A DNA stretch of 64,000 nt. Origin: Pollenia angustigena (taxonomy: Eukaryota; Arthropoda; Insecta; Diptera; Polleniidae). Shown here in pieces: positions 12,085-21,924 of this stretch; position 1 is the first letter of the stretch, and each line of letters begins with the position of its first letter. Below the pieces are notes generated by a model. That model ran no database searches and was not told the DNA's origin. It worked only from the letters and a program-made list of their open reading frames with translations. The stretch is taken from the NCBI GenBank assembly GCA_930367215.1, contig OV884056.1, positions 228,275,127 through 228,339,126 of the forward strand. Reading direction: 5' to 3'. The position numbers were made by a program, and so were the translations under genes.

Positions 12085-12674
12085 GGGATATTCACAAGGT
12101 GTTTTATCATGTTATATTGTCATAATGTTCTAGCATTTTACAATGGTTTAAAAATATTGTTGTTGCTTTGTAAACAAAAAGTGTCTTAAATTAATAGAAC
12201 GTTGCTTGCTATGTTTATTTTGCTGTCGTAATTAATCAAAAGAGACCAGAGCTGAGCGGCTGAGCCGTATCGCGTTAATTTTTGTAGCCGTCGCCGTTGA
12301 TGATATAATTTTATCCGGTAAACATCAAAAATTTGACCTGCGGCTAGCAATTTTTGCAAGCAATCACTTGCGGCGTCAAATTAGATCGGCTTATGACTCT
12401 GCTGTTTGGTAAACAAACAAAATAAAATTTATTTCTTATTTGCGTCTGCAAAATGGAAAATAGTCAGGTAAGATCCAATTTAAGTTATTAATTCATGGAA
12501 AAGAATTAAAAAATATTTTAATGTTAGTTAATTATTTATTTTTTATATATGTTTTAAATCAGTTGATTTAAATTCAAAATAGCACACTAAATTATGAGGG
12601 GTTGTTCACAACAGTCGTATTTTTCATGTTATTATTTTAAGACATATGACTTTATGACACCTTGTGAATCCCCC
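12085..12674 (+). mobile_element. MITE with ACAAGGTGT termini, intact copy
   Basis: About 590 bp with inverted ends (ATTCACAAGGTGTTTTATCA at the left; GTGAAT preceded by ACACCTT at the right). A second copy at 46312-48296 is split by an insertion. Internal landmarks shared by both are ATTGTCATAATGTTCT, CTGTCGTAATTAATC, CTTGCGGCGTC and GTTTGGTAAACAAACA. At about 12452 this copy has ATGGAAAATAGTCAG followed at once by GTAAGATC, which looks like a start codon and a 5' splice site: a possible first coding exon left from an autonomous parent. The other copy has lost it. Superfamily not assigned; target duplication unclear. Confidence 0.8.
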
Positions 12675-13156
12675 AATAATGTTTTAAAATTTCGTAGTTT
12701 GATATGTCACTAAATCTTTATAAATATACATTTATCAATTTAGCGGTACTCCACTAAAATACACTAAAATCGCCAAAATTAAAAAAACTTTATATGGTTT
12801 AATAGTTAGTTTTATTGCAAACATTTATGTGCATTTTAGTTAACAAAAGTCTATTTCACCTTCCATAAATATTTTTCAAATACGCTGTTAGGATATCCAC
12901 TATTTTAAAAATTAATACAAGTGACTTTTAACATACATATAAATACTTGCATATACATATAAATATATGCGTACAATTAAACAAACATGAAGAATTTAAT
13001 AGCAAGTAAGTAAAAGATTTATTATTTGGTCTAAATGAATTCCTAATTTTATTATTTTAAAATACAAAATATAAAAATTATTTTAATGAAACGCAATATT
13101 GTAAAAAAATATTATTGAAATATGCGTATAAAGAAAAATTATTTTAAAAATTAAAA
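12675..13156. other. AT-rich, no gene seen
   Basis: Mostly A and T. A short duplication of TACATATAAATA occurs near 12935-12970. It may include the 5' part of the Helitron whose reading frame starts at 13157, but no Helitron 5' end could be fixed. Confidence 0.35.
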
Positions 13157-14296
13157 ATGCCAAGACCGCGCGCAAATATCGGACGTCGTTTAAGACAAAC
13201 TAACATAGTACGATACTTTCGATCTCAACGAACGCAGCAGATGCGAGAATCAGATAATAGTAATGCTAGAGCTCAAACAAAAAATTCTAGAGAACATTTA
13301 ACAGTGCGTCAAAGAGCTATACGAAGTCAGGAGCAGCAACGCATAATACTAACAGGATATTATTTCATGCCTAGCCTTTAAGTATGTCCCAACATTAAAT
13401 TACAATTTTCATCCAAATATTGACATTGGGGAAATGAATAAAAAAAATATGTGTTTATTGCAAAGCATTGAAATACAAAAACGAGACAGCTGGTTTGTGT
13501 TGTATGAGTGGTCAAGTTAAATTGACAGAATTAAGCATACCGCCAGAGCCCTCACATTCATTGGTTTCAGAAATTACACCGCAGTTGAAAATATTTCTCA
13601 AAAATATCCAAAAGTATAACATTTGCTTTCAAATAACTTCATTTGGAGCTGATAACATAATTACAGATAACTTTATGCCAACTTTGAAAATACAAGGGAA
13701 AATAAATCACCAAGCTGGTTTATTACTACCGATGATGAACAGCATAAATTCTTGCAAATTTATTTCCTTGGTAATAGTGACGAACAGATAAATACAAGGT
13801 GTGGAATTAGTTTAGGAGTTCGTCGTGATATTGTGCAATCACTGCAGAATTTTTCTCGCATATCTCTAAAACGCTTCTTGAGAAAAAAATGAATGCCATA
13901 TTCGTGTTCAGCAGCCCCGGTTTATCTTAGAGAACATCTTATTTTTGAAGTTATGGCAAAAAGTTAAAAACCTGTGAACCAGTCTTATTTAAAAAATATT
14001 AGTATTTATACAAATTAAGTATTTTAAATAAATAAATTACATACCAGATGCAAATATTGATCGCATTACACGACGTACAAATCGTTTAATACTACAGGTT
14101 CAGAAACAAACAAAAAGATTACATAGTTGCATGAATTATGCGTACAGATTGATGATTCGAGAGAATATAGAAAATCATATTTTGAAATTTCGGCAATTGC
14201 ATCACCAATACATAGTGGACATGTACGCAAAAAAAGAAACTAAGAGGCTTTCATTCATTCGACTTAACCAACGACATTTACGATCGGAGGAATATA

Positions 14297-14439
14297 TGTG
14301 CCGGTTCACACACGTCAAGTTTGACTCGTCAAGTCTTGAGCTTTTAGGAGAGAAGGGAAAAGAGGATGTCATATCTTTTCCCCTCTCTCCTAAAAACTCA
14401 AGACTTGACGAGTTCAACTTGACGTGTGTGAACCAGCTC
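14297..14439. mobile_element. hairpin MITE inside the Helitron gene, TA target duplication
   Basis: Almost the whole 143 bp is one palindrome. The left arm reads GGTTCACACACGTCAAG, then TCGTCAAGTCTTGAG and TTTTAGGAGAGAAGGGAAAAG; the right arm mirrors each block. TA flanks it at 14295-14296 and 14440-14441. Removing the element and one TA rejoins the Helitron frame from EEY to IHLRYAI without a gap, so the insertion point is exact. TA target choice suggests Tc1/mariner-type mobilisation. The open frames on both strands are palindrome artefacts. Confidence 0.9.
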
Positions 14440-14464
14440 TATTCATCTGCGTTATGCAATAAAT

Positions 14465-14538
14465 GAGCCGTTTATTTTGAAAGTGGCATAAGTCACTTTT
14501 TCAAAAAAATCGATTTAATAATAAATAATAATAATAAA

Positions 14539-14569
<31 letters not shown>

Positions 14570-14725
14570 AAATACTGAGAAAAATATCAGTATCATGATA
14601 TATCAAATACAAGTGAATCTTCCCGAAAGTTAGCATCCATATTTTTAAACGTGTTAAAACGCAAACCCTTAAATATCTCGACTTAAAAACAAAATGACTT
14701 ATGCCACTTTCAAAATAAACGGCTC
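14465..14725. mobile_element. 261-bp MITE with perfect 31-bp inverted ends
   Basis: Left end GAGCCGTTTATTTTGAAAGT continuing to GGCATAAGTCA; the right end (14695-14725) is its exact reverse complement over 31 bp. It is flanked by AAAT on both sides (14461-14464, 14726-14729). Removing it with one AAAT rejoins the Helitron frame (ATA AAT then AAT GAT GGC). The centre carries an ATA-rich microsatellite. No coding capacity. The superfamily is uncertain from a 4-bp duplication alone. Confidence 0.88.
14517..14573 (+). repeat. TAA/TAAA microsatellite
   Basis: Run of AATAAT and AATAAAT units of about 57 bp within the MITE at 14465-14725. Confidence 0.9.
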
Positions 14726-14780
14726 AAATAATGATGGCAATATAAATTATGTTGGCCGCATAAAAATTCTACCAGCTACT

Positions 14781-16289
14781 TAAAATGGATAATCATTCAG
14801 GAAAGCAAATTTCGATCTTCCAAATGTTAAAATACAATTTTGGTTTAAGGATTGATGTTTGACTAGTGACGTCAGCAGTGGTCGATGGCTGCGAGTGTAA
14901 GACGGCAAATCCATCTGAGGAGATCGAGTGGTTGCGATCGAAACATGTCATGGTAACCTGCCGGCCAGGGTTCGAGCCCGAGCCACGTCAAGAATGAAAG
15001 ATTATCAATAACAATTTTGATTAATTTTCATGTTGTAAAATTCCTTTCTTCATAAAAATAATTTAATAAAAATGAAATTTCATGAACTTAAGCCTAATTA
15101 AAAATATTAAAAATTTGGATTAAAAACCATAAATAGTTCAACAAAATAACCACAATACTAATTATTGTTAAAGCTAAGGCACGAGCTCTATGTGTACATT
15201 TGTCCTTCAAGTTGTGCTGAAAAAGGTCAACAGAAAAGAGAAAGACAAAGTGAAGAAACAAAAAAATGTACTTGGACTTCAAGAAAAATTCTTGACGAAA
15301 GTACGAAAAAACAGAAGTAAAGGAAAAAACATGTAAAATCAATTAAAATGGATAATCATTCAGGAAAGCAAATTTCGATCTACCAATTGTTAAAATACAA
15401 TTTTGGTTTAAGGATTGATGTTTGACTAGTGACGTCAGCAGTCGTCGATGGCTGCGAGTGTAAGACGGCAAATCCATCTGAGGAGATCGAGTGGTTGCGA
15501 TCGAAACATGTCATGGTAACCTGCCGGCCAGGGTTCGAGCCCGAGCCACGTCAAGAATGAAAGATTATCAATAACAATTTTGATTAATTTTCATGTTGTA
15601 AAATTCCTTTCTTCATAAAAATAATTTAATAAAAATTAAATTTCATGAACTTAAGCCTAATTAAAAATATTAAAAATTTGGATTAAAAACCATAAATAGT
15701 TCAACAAAATAACCACAATACTAATTATTGTTAAAGCTAAGGCACGAGCTCTATGTGTACATTTGTCCTTCAAGTTGTGCTGAAAAAGGTCAACAGAAAA
15801 GAGAAAGACAAAGTGAAGAAACAAAAAAATGTACTTGGACTTCAAGAAAAATTCTTGACGAAAGTACGAAAAAACAGAAGTAAAGGAAAAAACATGTAAA
15901 ATCAATTAAAATGGATAATCATTCAGGAAAGCAAATTTCGATCTACCAAATGTTAAAATACAATTTTGGTTTAAGGATTGATGTTTGACTAGTGACGTCA
16001 GCAGTCGTCGATGGCTGCGAGTGTAAGACGGCAAATCCATCTGAGGAGATCGAGTGGTTGCGATCGAAACATGTCATGGTAACCTGCCGGCCAGGGTTCG
16101 AGCCCGAGCCACGTCAAGAATGAAAGATTATCAATAACAATTTTGATTAATTTTCATGTTGTAAAATTCCTTTCTTCATAAAAATAATTTAATAAAAATT
16201 AAATTTTATGAACTTAAGCCTAATTAAAAATATTAAAAATTTGGATTAAAAACCATAAATAGTTCAACAAAATAACCACAATACTAATT
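14781..16289 (+). repeat. 563-bp tandem array, 2.7 copies, each with a SINE-like head
   Basis: Units start at 14781, 15344 and 15907, exactly 563 bp apart; the third stops at 16289. Copies differ at only a handful of positions (for example CGATCTTCC against CGATCTACC, and one G/C change near 14880), so the amplification is recent. Each unit holds a tRNA-like head about 140 bp in, followed by an AT-rich tail and about 250 bp of other sequence. The two identical 82-residue minus-strand frames inside the units are conserved only because the copies are young. The array lands directly after the Helitron codon at 14780. Confidence 0.95.
14918..14995 (+). other. tRNA-like SINE head (also at 15481-15558 and 16044-16121)
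   Basis: GATCGAGTGGTTGCGATC resembles an A box with D-arm, and CCAGGGTTCGAGCCC is a strong B box of T-arm form. It is followed by a tail (AAGAATGAAAG, then ATTATCAATAA). The same tail type follows a different tRNA-like head at 27591-27669. Likely RNA polymerase III internal promoter remnants. It is repeated once per 563-bp unit. Not a functional tRNA: no clean acceptor stem pairing. Confidence 0.65.
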
Positions 16290-16594
16290 TTTAAAAATAT
16301 ATTAAAATTACCCACAAAAACACTTTTTGGAAAACAAAACATTTGTCTTAAATGAAATAATGGATAAAACTTTTATCGGCTTAAAAATGTACCACACAAG
16401 TAGAGATCTTTAATAGAACTCATTTCTTTACTCAAGATATGAAAAACAAATTTAAATTGTGTCATCATAATTTTGATTTATTGGAACTGTTTTTAAACAC
16501 TTGATTACATCATGATTTTGATAACCCAAATAAAATACAAGAATTTACCTTTGCCTAAATATAAAACAAAAAACATTCTTTTTTTATTTTTTAA

Positions 16595-17291
16595 CCCATT
16601 AATATCTGCCCATAGATTCGCTAGTACGATTGGAACTAATTTTGTAAGTATTTACCTGGGGACCGTAAAAGTTGCTTGGAGTAAAAAATATGTTACCTCT
16701 ACCAACTCCTGGGACATGGGTATTTAAATACCCAACAGACTTTGGTGTAATATATTTTTATATATATAATTTTATAATTTTAGAGTATAGATATTTTAAT
16801 TATTCATATATCGTTACCTAAAATGCCATATCTAACAGCTTAAAATTTTACAGGAGAAGCAAACAACTATTTTAAATGATAAAATAATAAATTGCAATTA
16901 ATTGTTTATAATTTATTTTTCTTCTATTTTTTCTTCTAAAACCTACCAATTGAAAATGTTGCTTATTATGCAAACTGTAAGTAAGATCTTTTAGCATTTT
17001 TTGTTAATAAGATCGATAACTTTATTCGAAAGATTTAAAAATTTTTTGTGAACAATTGTGCTAATGCAAAACTTTTATTTTTTTCCTGGCAAAGAAAAAA
17101 GGATTCTTTCTAAAAACTTTGTATTTGTTTTAAATGTAGTTGTACGAAAGAAAGAATTAATTTGCACATCGGAAATAGACAGTTAATCAATCTCTACTTT
17201 TAAATAAAAGTGTAAGTTGCTACACTTTTCTCTTATCTGGCCTTTGCTTTAATTTTTTTGGGCATTTAAATACCCATTAGGCAGGAATGGG
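16595..17291. mobile_element. piggyBac-like non-autonomous element, TTAA-flanked
   Basis: TTAA at 16591-16594 and 17292-17295 flank inverted ends CCCATTAATATCTGCCCAT and, read inward from the right, CCCATTCCTGCCTAATGG. The palindrome GGGTATTTAAATACCC (about 16718) and a near copy at 17262 are subterminal. Internal sequence (ATCGTTACCTAAAATGC; TTTATAATTTATTT; TAAAACCTACCA) is shared with the TTAA-flanked element at 57677-60410, so the two probably belong to one family. No transposase here. Confidence 0.7.
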
Positions 17292-17299
17292 TTAACATA

Positions 17300-18511
17300 A
17301 CAATTCAAATGTTTAAACTGCAATAATATCTTAAAAATAAATCCTAAGGAAATGCAATATGCATGTCGTACATGAATATTGCTTGCCACAAAACTTTTCT
17401 CTTCAAGAAATGCACACATTCAAATGACTAAACAATTATACGAGAATAAAAACTAAGGAAGGACAAAAAGGACATGCAACAAATTTATATATTGTTGTAG
17501 TATTTATTTTCATGTCATAAGCAATTTATGTTCTTGAGCACAAGAATTTTTTTTTTATTATTTTTCTACTTTTTTATTAAAAAATATTTTTTTTTAATAA
17601 TATTCTTTTTCTTTTGTGGTGGCATACAATTACATGTAATTTCTTTGGTATTCAGGCTAAATTCCATTAAAACGGCAACACCTGATAATAGTTTTTGTTG
17701 CTTTTGCTAAGAAATAGTGTTAATTTCATTTAAAATATTTTTTTTTTTAAATTTATTTTCAAGGAACCTAAACGAATTGCTAAAATGAATGAGAAACTAA
17801 AAATTGTTTTTGCAAACAAAAATTTAGGTTAAGGAAGGAAATGAAAAAAACTTAAGTTTCATTGGTTTTAATTTACACTTTTCTCAAGTTGCAAAAACGT
17901 GCAAAAATTAAATTGAAACCGAAATGTGGGAAAAAATCGTAAATAAGAAAGAATACAAAACTTTTGTTACGAGTATTTGATGGATGTTTAAGTTTGAACT
18001 TTTATTTTCGAAGTTTTCCCTTTTTTTATTGTAATTGTAATTGGTATTGTAGTTGGAGCCCAGGTGATGGTATCACATGGTTGAATTTTCTGTGTGCCAG
18101 ATTAAGATTCATAATTGAAATGTACACGAAATATTAAATTGCTAAAACATTTAAGAAATAATTGTTTTTGCTTTTATTGTGGAAAAAATTAAATGTGATT
18201 TATATGTTTAACTTTCTGTTTTCAAAATAAAATAAAAATATTCGCTTGGAAATTTATATTAAAGCAACAATAAAAACTCAAATTTGTTGTTGTTTTCAAT
18301 ATAAATTTCATAACGAAAATATTTATTTTAGTTTGAAAAAACAGGCAGTTAAAGCTTATTAAAAAAAAATTTGTTTTCGTAGGAAAAACTTTAATGTGGT
18401 GTTTATAAACTACACAATAAGTTTGTAAAGCGCTTCTGTTACAAAAGCTTATCTATCATTTAGTGAGTAGAATTGTTGAGGGTTGTGTGTAAAAAAGTCG
18501 ATCGCCTTCGA
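17300..18511. other. no gene seen
   Basis: AT-rich with several T runs. No inverted ends, tRNA-like heads or coding motifs recognised. Confidence 0.4.
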
Positions 18512-19013
18512 TTCATTAGCAGGGTTGTCAGATCGATTTTGACCTTTTTCGCCAAATTCAATGTCAAAAATCGCCAAAGCCTTTATTTTTACCTTTTTGA
18601 CAATAAAATAAAGATAATTTAAATTATTAAAAATATTTTTTATAAATCTTATAAAATAAATTTTATTCCAAGTCGCTAAAATCCGCCAAAAATTTAAAAA
18701 AAGTCGCCATAATATATATTCTGCTTAGTTTTTATTTAGAAGCAAGTAAAAATGATTAGTGAAGACAAAAAAGGAAATTGCACTATTAAATAATTAATAG
18801 TAGTCAACTAAAAGCAGCAAAGAAAGAATTTTTATGGTTAGTTTTAAACAAATATTGGATTTATGTATGTATGAAGTTGGAGTTCTACTATATATCTACA
18901 CTTCAGCGCCAAAACTCTCTTTGATCTTCTTTTTTGAAATACATTATAAGTGAATTAAATTTTTTCAACGAAGGTACAAAAAAAGTGCATCATGTAGTAT
19001 TAATATTCATATA

Positions 19014-20133
19014 CAGTAGACGCTCGCTTATATGATTAATTTAGACAGGGCCTGTTCACTAAATGGAAAAGTTCACATAATCGAGACAATATAAAATAAG
19101 TATTTCAAATCAATTTTAATATGTGTACATACATAACCTATATTAAGTTTTTATTTTATATTAGTTTGTTAATAATAAATGCACATGAAAGTAGTCGGTT
19201 ATATTTTTTTTGCTTTAAAAGATTTCTGTAATGCCTTGTCCCTGCATTTTCACAATGCCAAATATCATTATCAGATATATTATTTTCACTCCAAGCAATA
19301 ACTTTACAAACGCCAACCATCTTATAAATTTTCCTTTGCATTCGTATAAACACATTTACTAGCTTTTTTTTGGGGAAGAACAGATTTATAATAAAGAGTG
19401 TTTTTTATAGAGTGACACAAGTTTAAATCATAATAAAAAAAAGGAAATATATTTTTAATATCAATTAAACGGGCTTTATTGGAAAGAAAATTTTATGAAA
19501 TTTAAATATGATTCCTGTCATGTGGCTGGCGTGTAGAAGGCGCCAATTTTCAACAACTTTTCTCATTTTGATCATCATCGTTTTTGAAGACATGTGGGCC
19601 AATGACTTAGCCAGCCCATAAAGCGCACCAAACAGTAATATTTGCGGATTTAATGGTCTTTCGACAAAAGCTTGTAGATTCTACTCACTCCAAATGCGTC
19701 AATTCTGTTTATTTACTTACCCATTCAACCAGATATTGGCTTATTCGGAAAATACAATTTTGAGTGGAGATTCAAAATCAATATCAATTTGTGCTTCAGC
19801 CCATTCGCCGAATTATTTGATTAAAAATGTAAAATATTTGCGCGTTGCTCGATAAGTCGATTCATAATGAAATTTCAAAGCAAACTAAACAAAAAGCAAC
19901 TATCAGCTGTTAAATGGGTGCTCAAATATAGCAGTGATGCTAACTCAAAGTTGTATTACTTAAAAAAAAACACCCTTTACAACAAATTGTTTCAAAAAAA
20001 TCAACGGTTGCAAGTTGTTCATAAAGCAGAGATAGGTCGTGTTCACTCTTTAGAACCTCATGTGTAAAAATTTTGTTGTTCACTATTCTGGCTGTTCATA
20101 TAACTGGGTATTCATATAACCGAGCGTCTACTG
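19014..20133. mobile_element. pogo-like TIR element, TA-flanked
   Basis: Ends CAGTAGACGCTCGCTTATAT at the left and, inward from the right, CAGTAGACGCTCGGTTATAT, flanked by TA. The CAGT start and TA target fit the pogo/Tigger branch of Tc1/mariner. No transposase domain was recognised; the interior is split by a shorter mariner at 19394-19977. Internal deletion derivative. Confidence 0.85.
19394..19977 (-). pseudogene. internally deleted mariner-type element
   Basis: TA on both sides (19392-19393, 19978-19979). Ends AAGAGTGTTTTTTATAGAGT and, from the right, AAGGGTGTTTTTTTTTAAGT. On the minus strand the interior encodes recognisable pieces of a Tc1/mariner transposase round the first catalytic Asp (SPLKIVFS, then an altered DEA block, then NIWLNG) and a following region with LNPQI. 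Stops and frameshifts throughout. Only about 580 bp remain of a typical 1.3 kb element. It is the innermost and youngest layer of this nest. Confidence 0.75.
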
Positions 20134-20867
20134 TAATTTATAACTCGTAACAACGCGTCAAGAACTGCATTCTACTTAGAAGGAGAGTTTTGTGAAGTTC
20201 ATTATTGAAAATACATTTTTAGCACAGTCATTACTAGTTGGATTTAGCACCATATAATGAACAGCCAAAGCAAGTTCTTTAAAATGGTACATACCTGACG
20301 TGTCCTAATAGCATAAGCTTTTGGCCAAAACTGATTTAAATAAGATGAAGTATCATCTAATTACAAACGGTCATTTTGTCCATTGTGTTTTATAAACATC
20401 CAAAAGTACGTTACGATTCATTAATATCTTTAATAACAACGAATTTGGTTGTGATAATAATTTGCCACATTTTATAATGGAGAAATGTTCGTAAACTTGA
20501 AATCGCTATATTCATGCTTTATTAATTCTGTTTTAAATATGAAAAACAATTTTCTCCTGGATTTTCAATATATTCATCAGCCATTTCAACATAACATAAT
20601 TAAGTTTTAAATACATATTGACCATAAAAGCCTAAAATGTCATACATAAAAATACTAGAATAAAAATTATATAATTTTTCGTATTGAATTTAACGAGTTT
20701 TAAAACAAATGCATGGCTCACCAAAAATAGCCAACAAAATCGCCAACTATTTTAAAATATCGCCAAAAAATCGCCATGTCGCCAAATCGAAAATTAGGTC
20801 GCCAATCAAGTTTGAAAATCGCCACGTTTGGCGAGAAATCGCCACATTTGACAACCCTGTTCATTAG

Positions 20868-21235
20868 TGTTAACTATAACAGCGCCTCTCTTCTTGAAAT
20901 AATGTATAGGAGTGGGTTTAGCTAAACTTTAGCATGTCAATAATAATCTTAAGCGTAATTGCGATCTATAGCACCTGTTGAAGATCGATCAACCGTTATC
21001 AAAGACGATCTTATTGTCCTCCAAACACCTTCGTAATGGAGTTTGGCCTTAAGCTACTTTTTCTATTTAAATAAAATCAAACTAATAAAATAAACAAACT
21101 AAAGTCCCGCACTCGCGGTACAACCAAAAATTTATCGAAAAATTAAAAAAAAACAAATCCTTTTAAATTCACAAGAGCACAGTGTGCAAAACAATGAAAT
21201 ACCCCAGTGTTTGCGTATTGAAAACCCCACAATAA
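20868..21235. other. no gene seen
   Basis: AT-rich flank between the hAT nest and a doubtful TIR element. Nothing recognised. Confidence 0.35.
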
Positions 21236-21242
21236 GCTAGTA

Positions 21243-21813
21243 CTACGGTTTCTTATTTCCCAGATTTTTCTATTCCCGGGAAACAAAAACAAAAACAATC
21301 TTATTCCTAGGAATCGCGGGATTCTTTGAATAAAACAATGATTTCGTTAAATGAGTTCAAGACTAAAGTTTTTACTTTTTTAAAAGAATACACACATATA
21401 CAACAGTCCAAAAAATAAGTAGTTATTATTTATAGCAACTCGGTAAAATTAATTTTCTTTAAAGCAAAAAATTTTTAGTATTATTAAAGCATTTATGCTT
21501 TAATAATACTAATAATACTCATCATCTGGTGTTGGTGATGGTGTACCGTGTACCGTGTACATTTTCATTTTCTACTTCAATAAACTTTTTAGACATTTCA
21601 TTAGCAATTACAAAGACTGTTGATTTATTGGAGTAGAAAAAATAGTTCGATTCGTAGGTAGTTTTAAGTAATTTCAATAAAGATGCTAACAAATTAAAAT
21701 TTAAAAAAATTTAATTTGAAATACTCGAAAATTCCAGAAAAATATTTTCCGGGTTTAATTTTAAAAAAATGTCCGGGGATTTCCGGGAATTCTTTCCTGC
21801 GTAGAAACTCTAG
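21243..21813. mobile_element. possible TIR element
   Basis: CTACGGTTTCT at the left and AGAAACTCTAG at the right are imperfect inverted ends, with CTAGTA before and TTAGTA after. Subterminal CCCGGG and CCGGGAATTC-type blocks appear at both ends. It holds a short duplication of GTGTACC (about 21540-21560). Weak evidence: short ends and a mismatched flank. Confidence 0.35.
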
Positions 21814-21924
21814 TTAGTACCAAATAAAATTTATTTTGTTTTATTTGGCACTGTTGTTGATATATAAGCAAAGATTTCTTCAGCATCTTAAATTGTAATT
21901 CTGCAAACATTTCTGTGTTTATGG

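Larger units (their letters stand above)
13157..14780 (+). pseudogene. Helitron replication/helicase gene, N-terminal remnant
   Basis: The start ATG opens a basic stretch (MPRPRANIGRR) followed by an Arg/Gln-rich region, as in insect Helitron proteins. Next come blocks I recognise from the Helitron N-terminal domain: ALKYKNETAGLCCMSG at 13468 on, IPPEPSHSL, NICFQITSFGADN, IQGKINHQAG, then after a frameshift near 13735 FLQIYFLGNSDEQINTRCGI. A gap follows, then SCMNYAYRLMIREN, HHQYIVDMYAKKE and LRSEEY from 14131. The frame is then broken by two MITEs (14297-14439, 14465-14725), resumes as NNDGNINYVGRIKILPAT (14730-14780), and is cut by the tandem array at 14781. The HUH nuclease and helicase parts are absent. 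Non-functional. Confidence 0.88.
18520..20859. mobile_element. hAT-type element with perfect 8-bp target duplication
   Basis: CAGGGTTGTCAGATC at the left and, inward from the right, CAGGGTTGTCAAATG. The 8-bp TTCATTAG is present on both sides (18512-18519, 20860-20867), as hAT transposases produce. Both subterminal regions are rich in TCGCCAAA-type repeats (several within 150 bp of each end), which are candidate transposase binding sites. The centre is taken up by a nested pogo-like element and a mariner. No hAT transposase remains. Confidence 0.92.

Noticed and set aside
14131..14466. 111-residue frame as a complete protein
   Set aside because: Its first two-thirds are Helitron sequence; the rest is read through the hairpin MITE. 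It is a fusion artefact. The opposite-strand frame at 14202-14417 is the mirror of the palindrome.
15094..15905. Two identical 82-residue minus-strand open frames
   Set aside because: They are identical only because they lie in the recent 563-bp tandem units. The composition is that of AT-rich non-coding DNA, and no domain or start context supports them.
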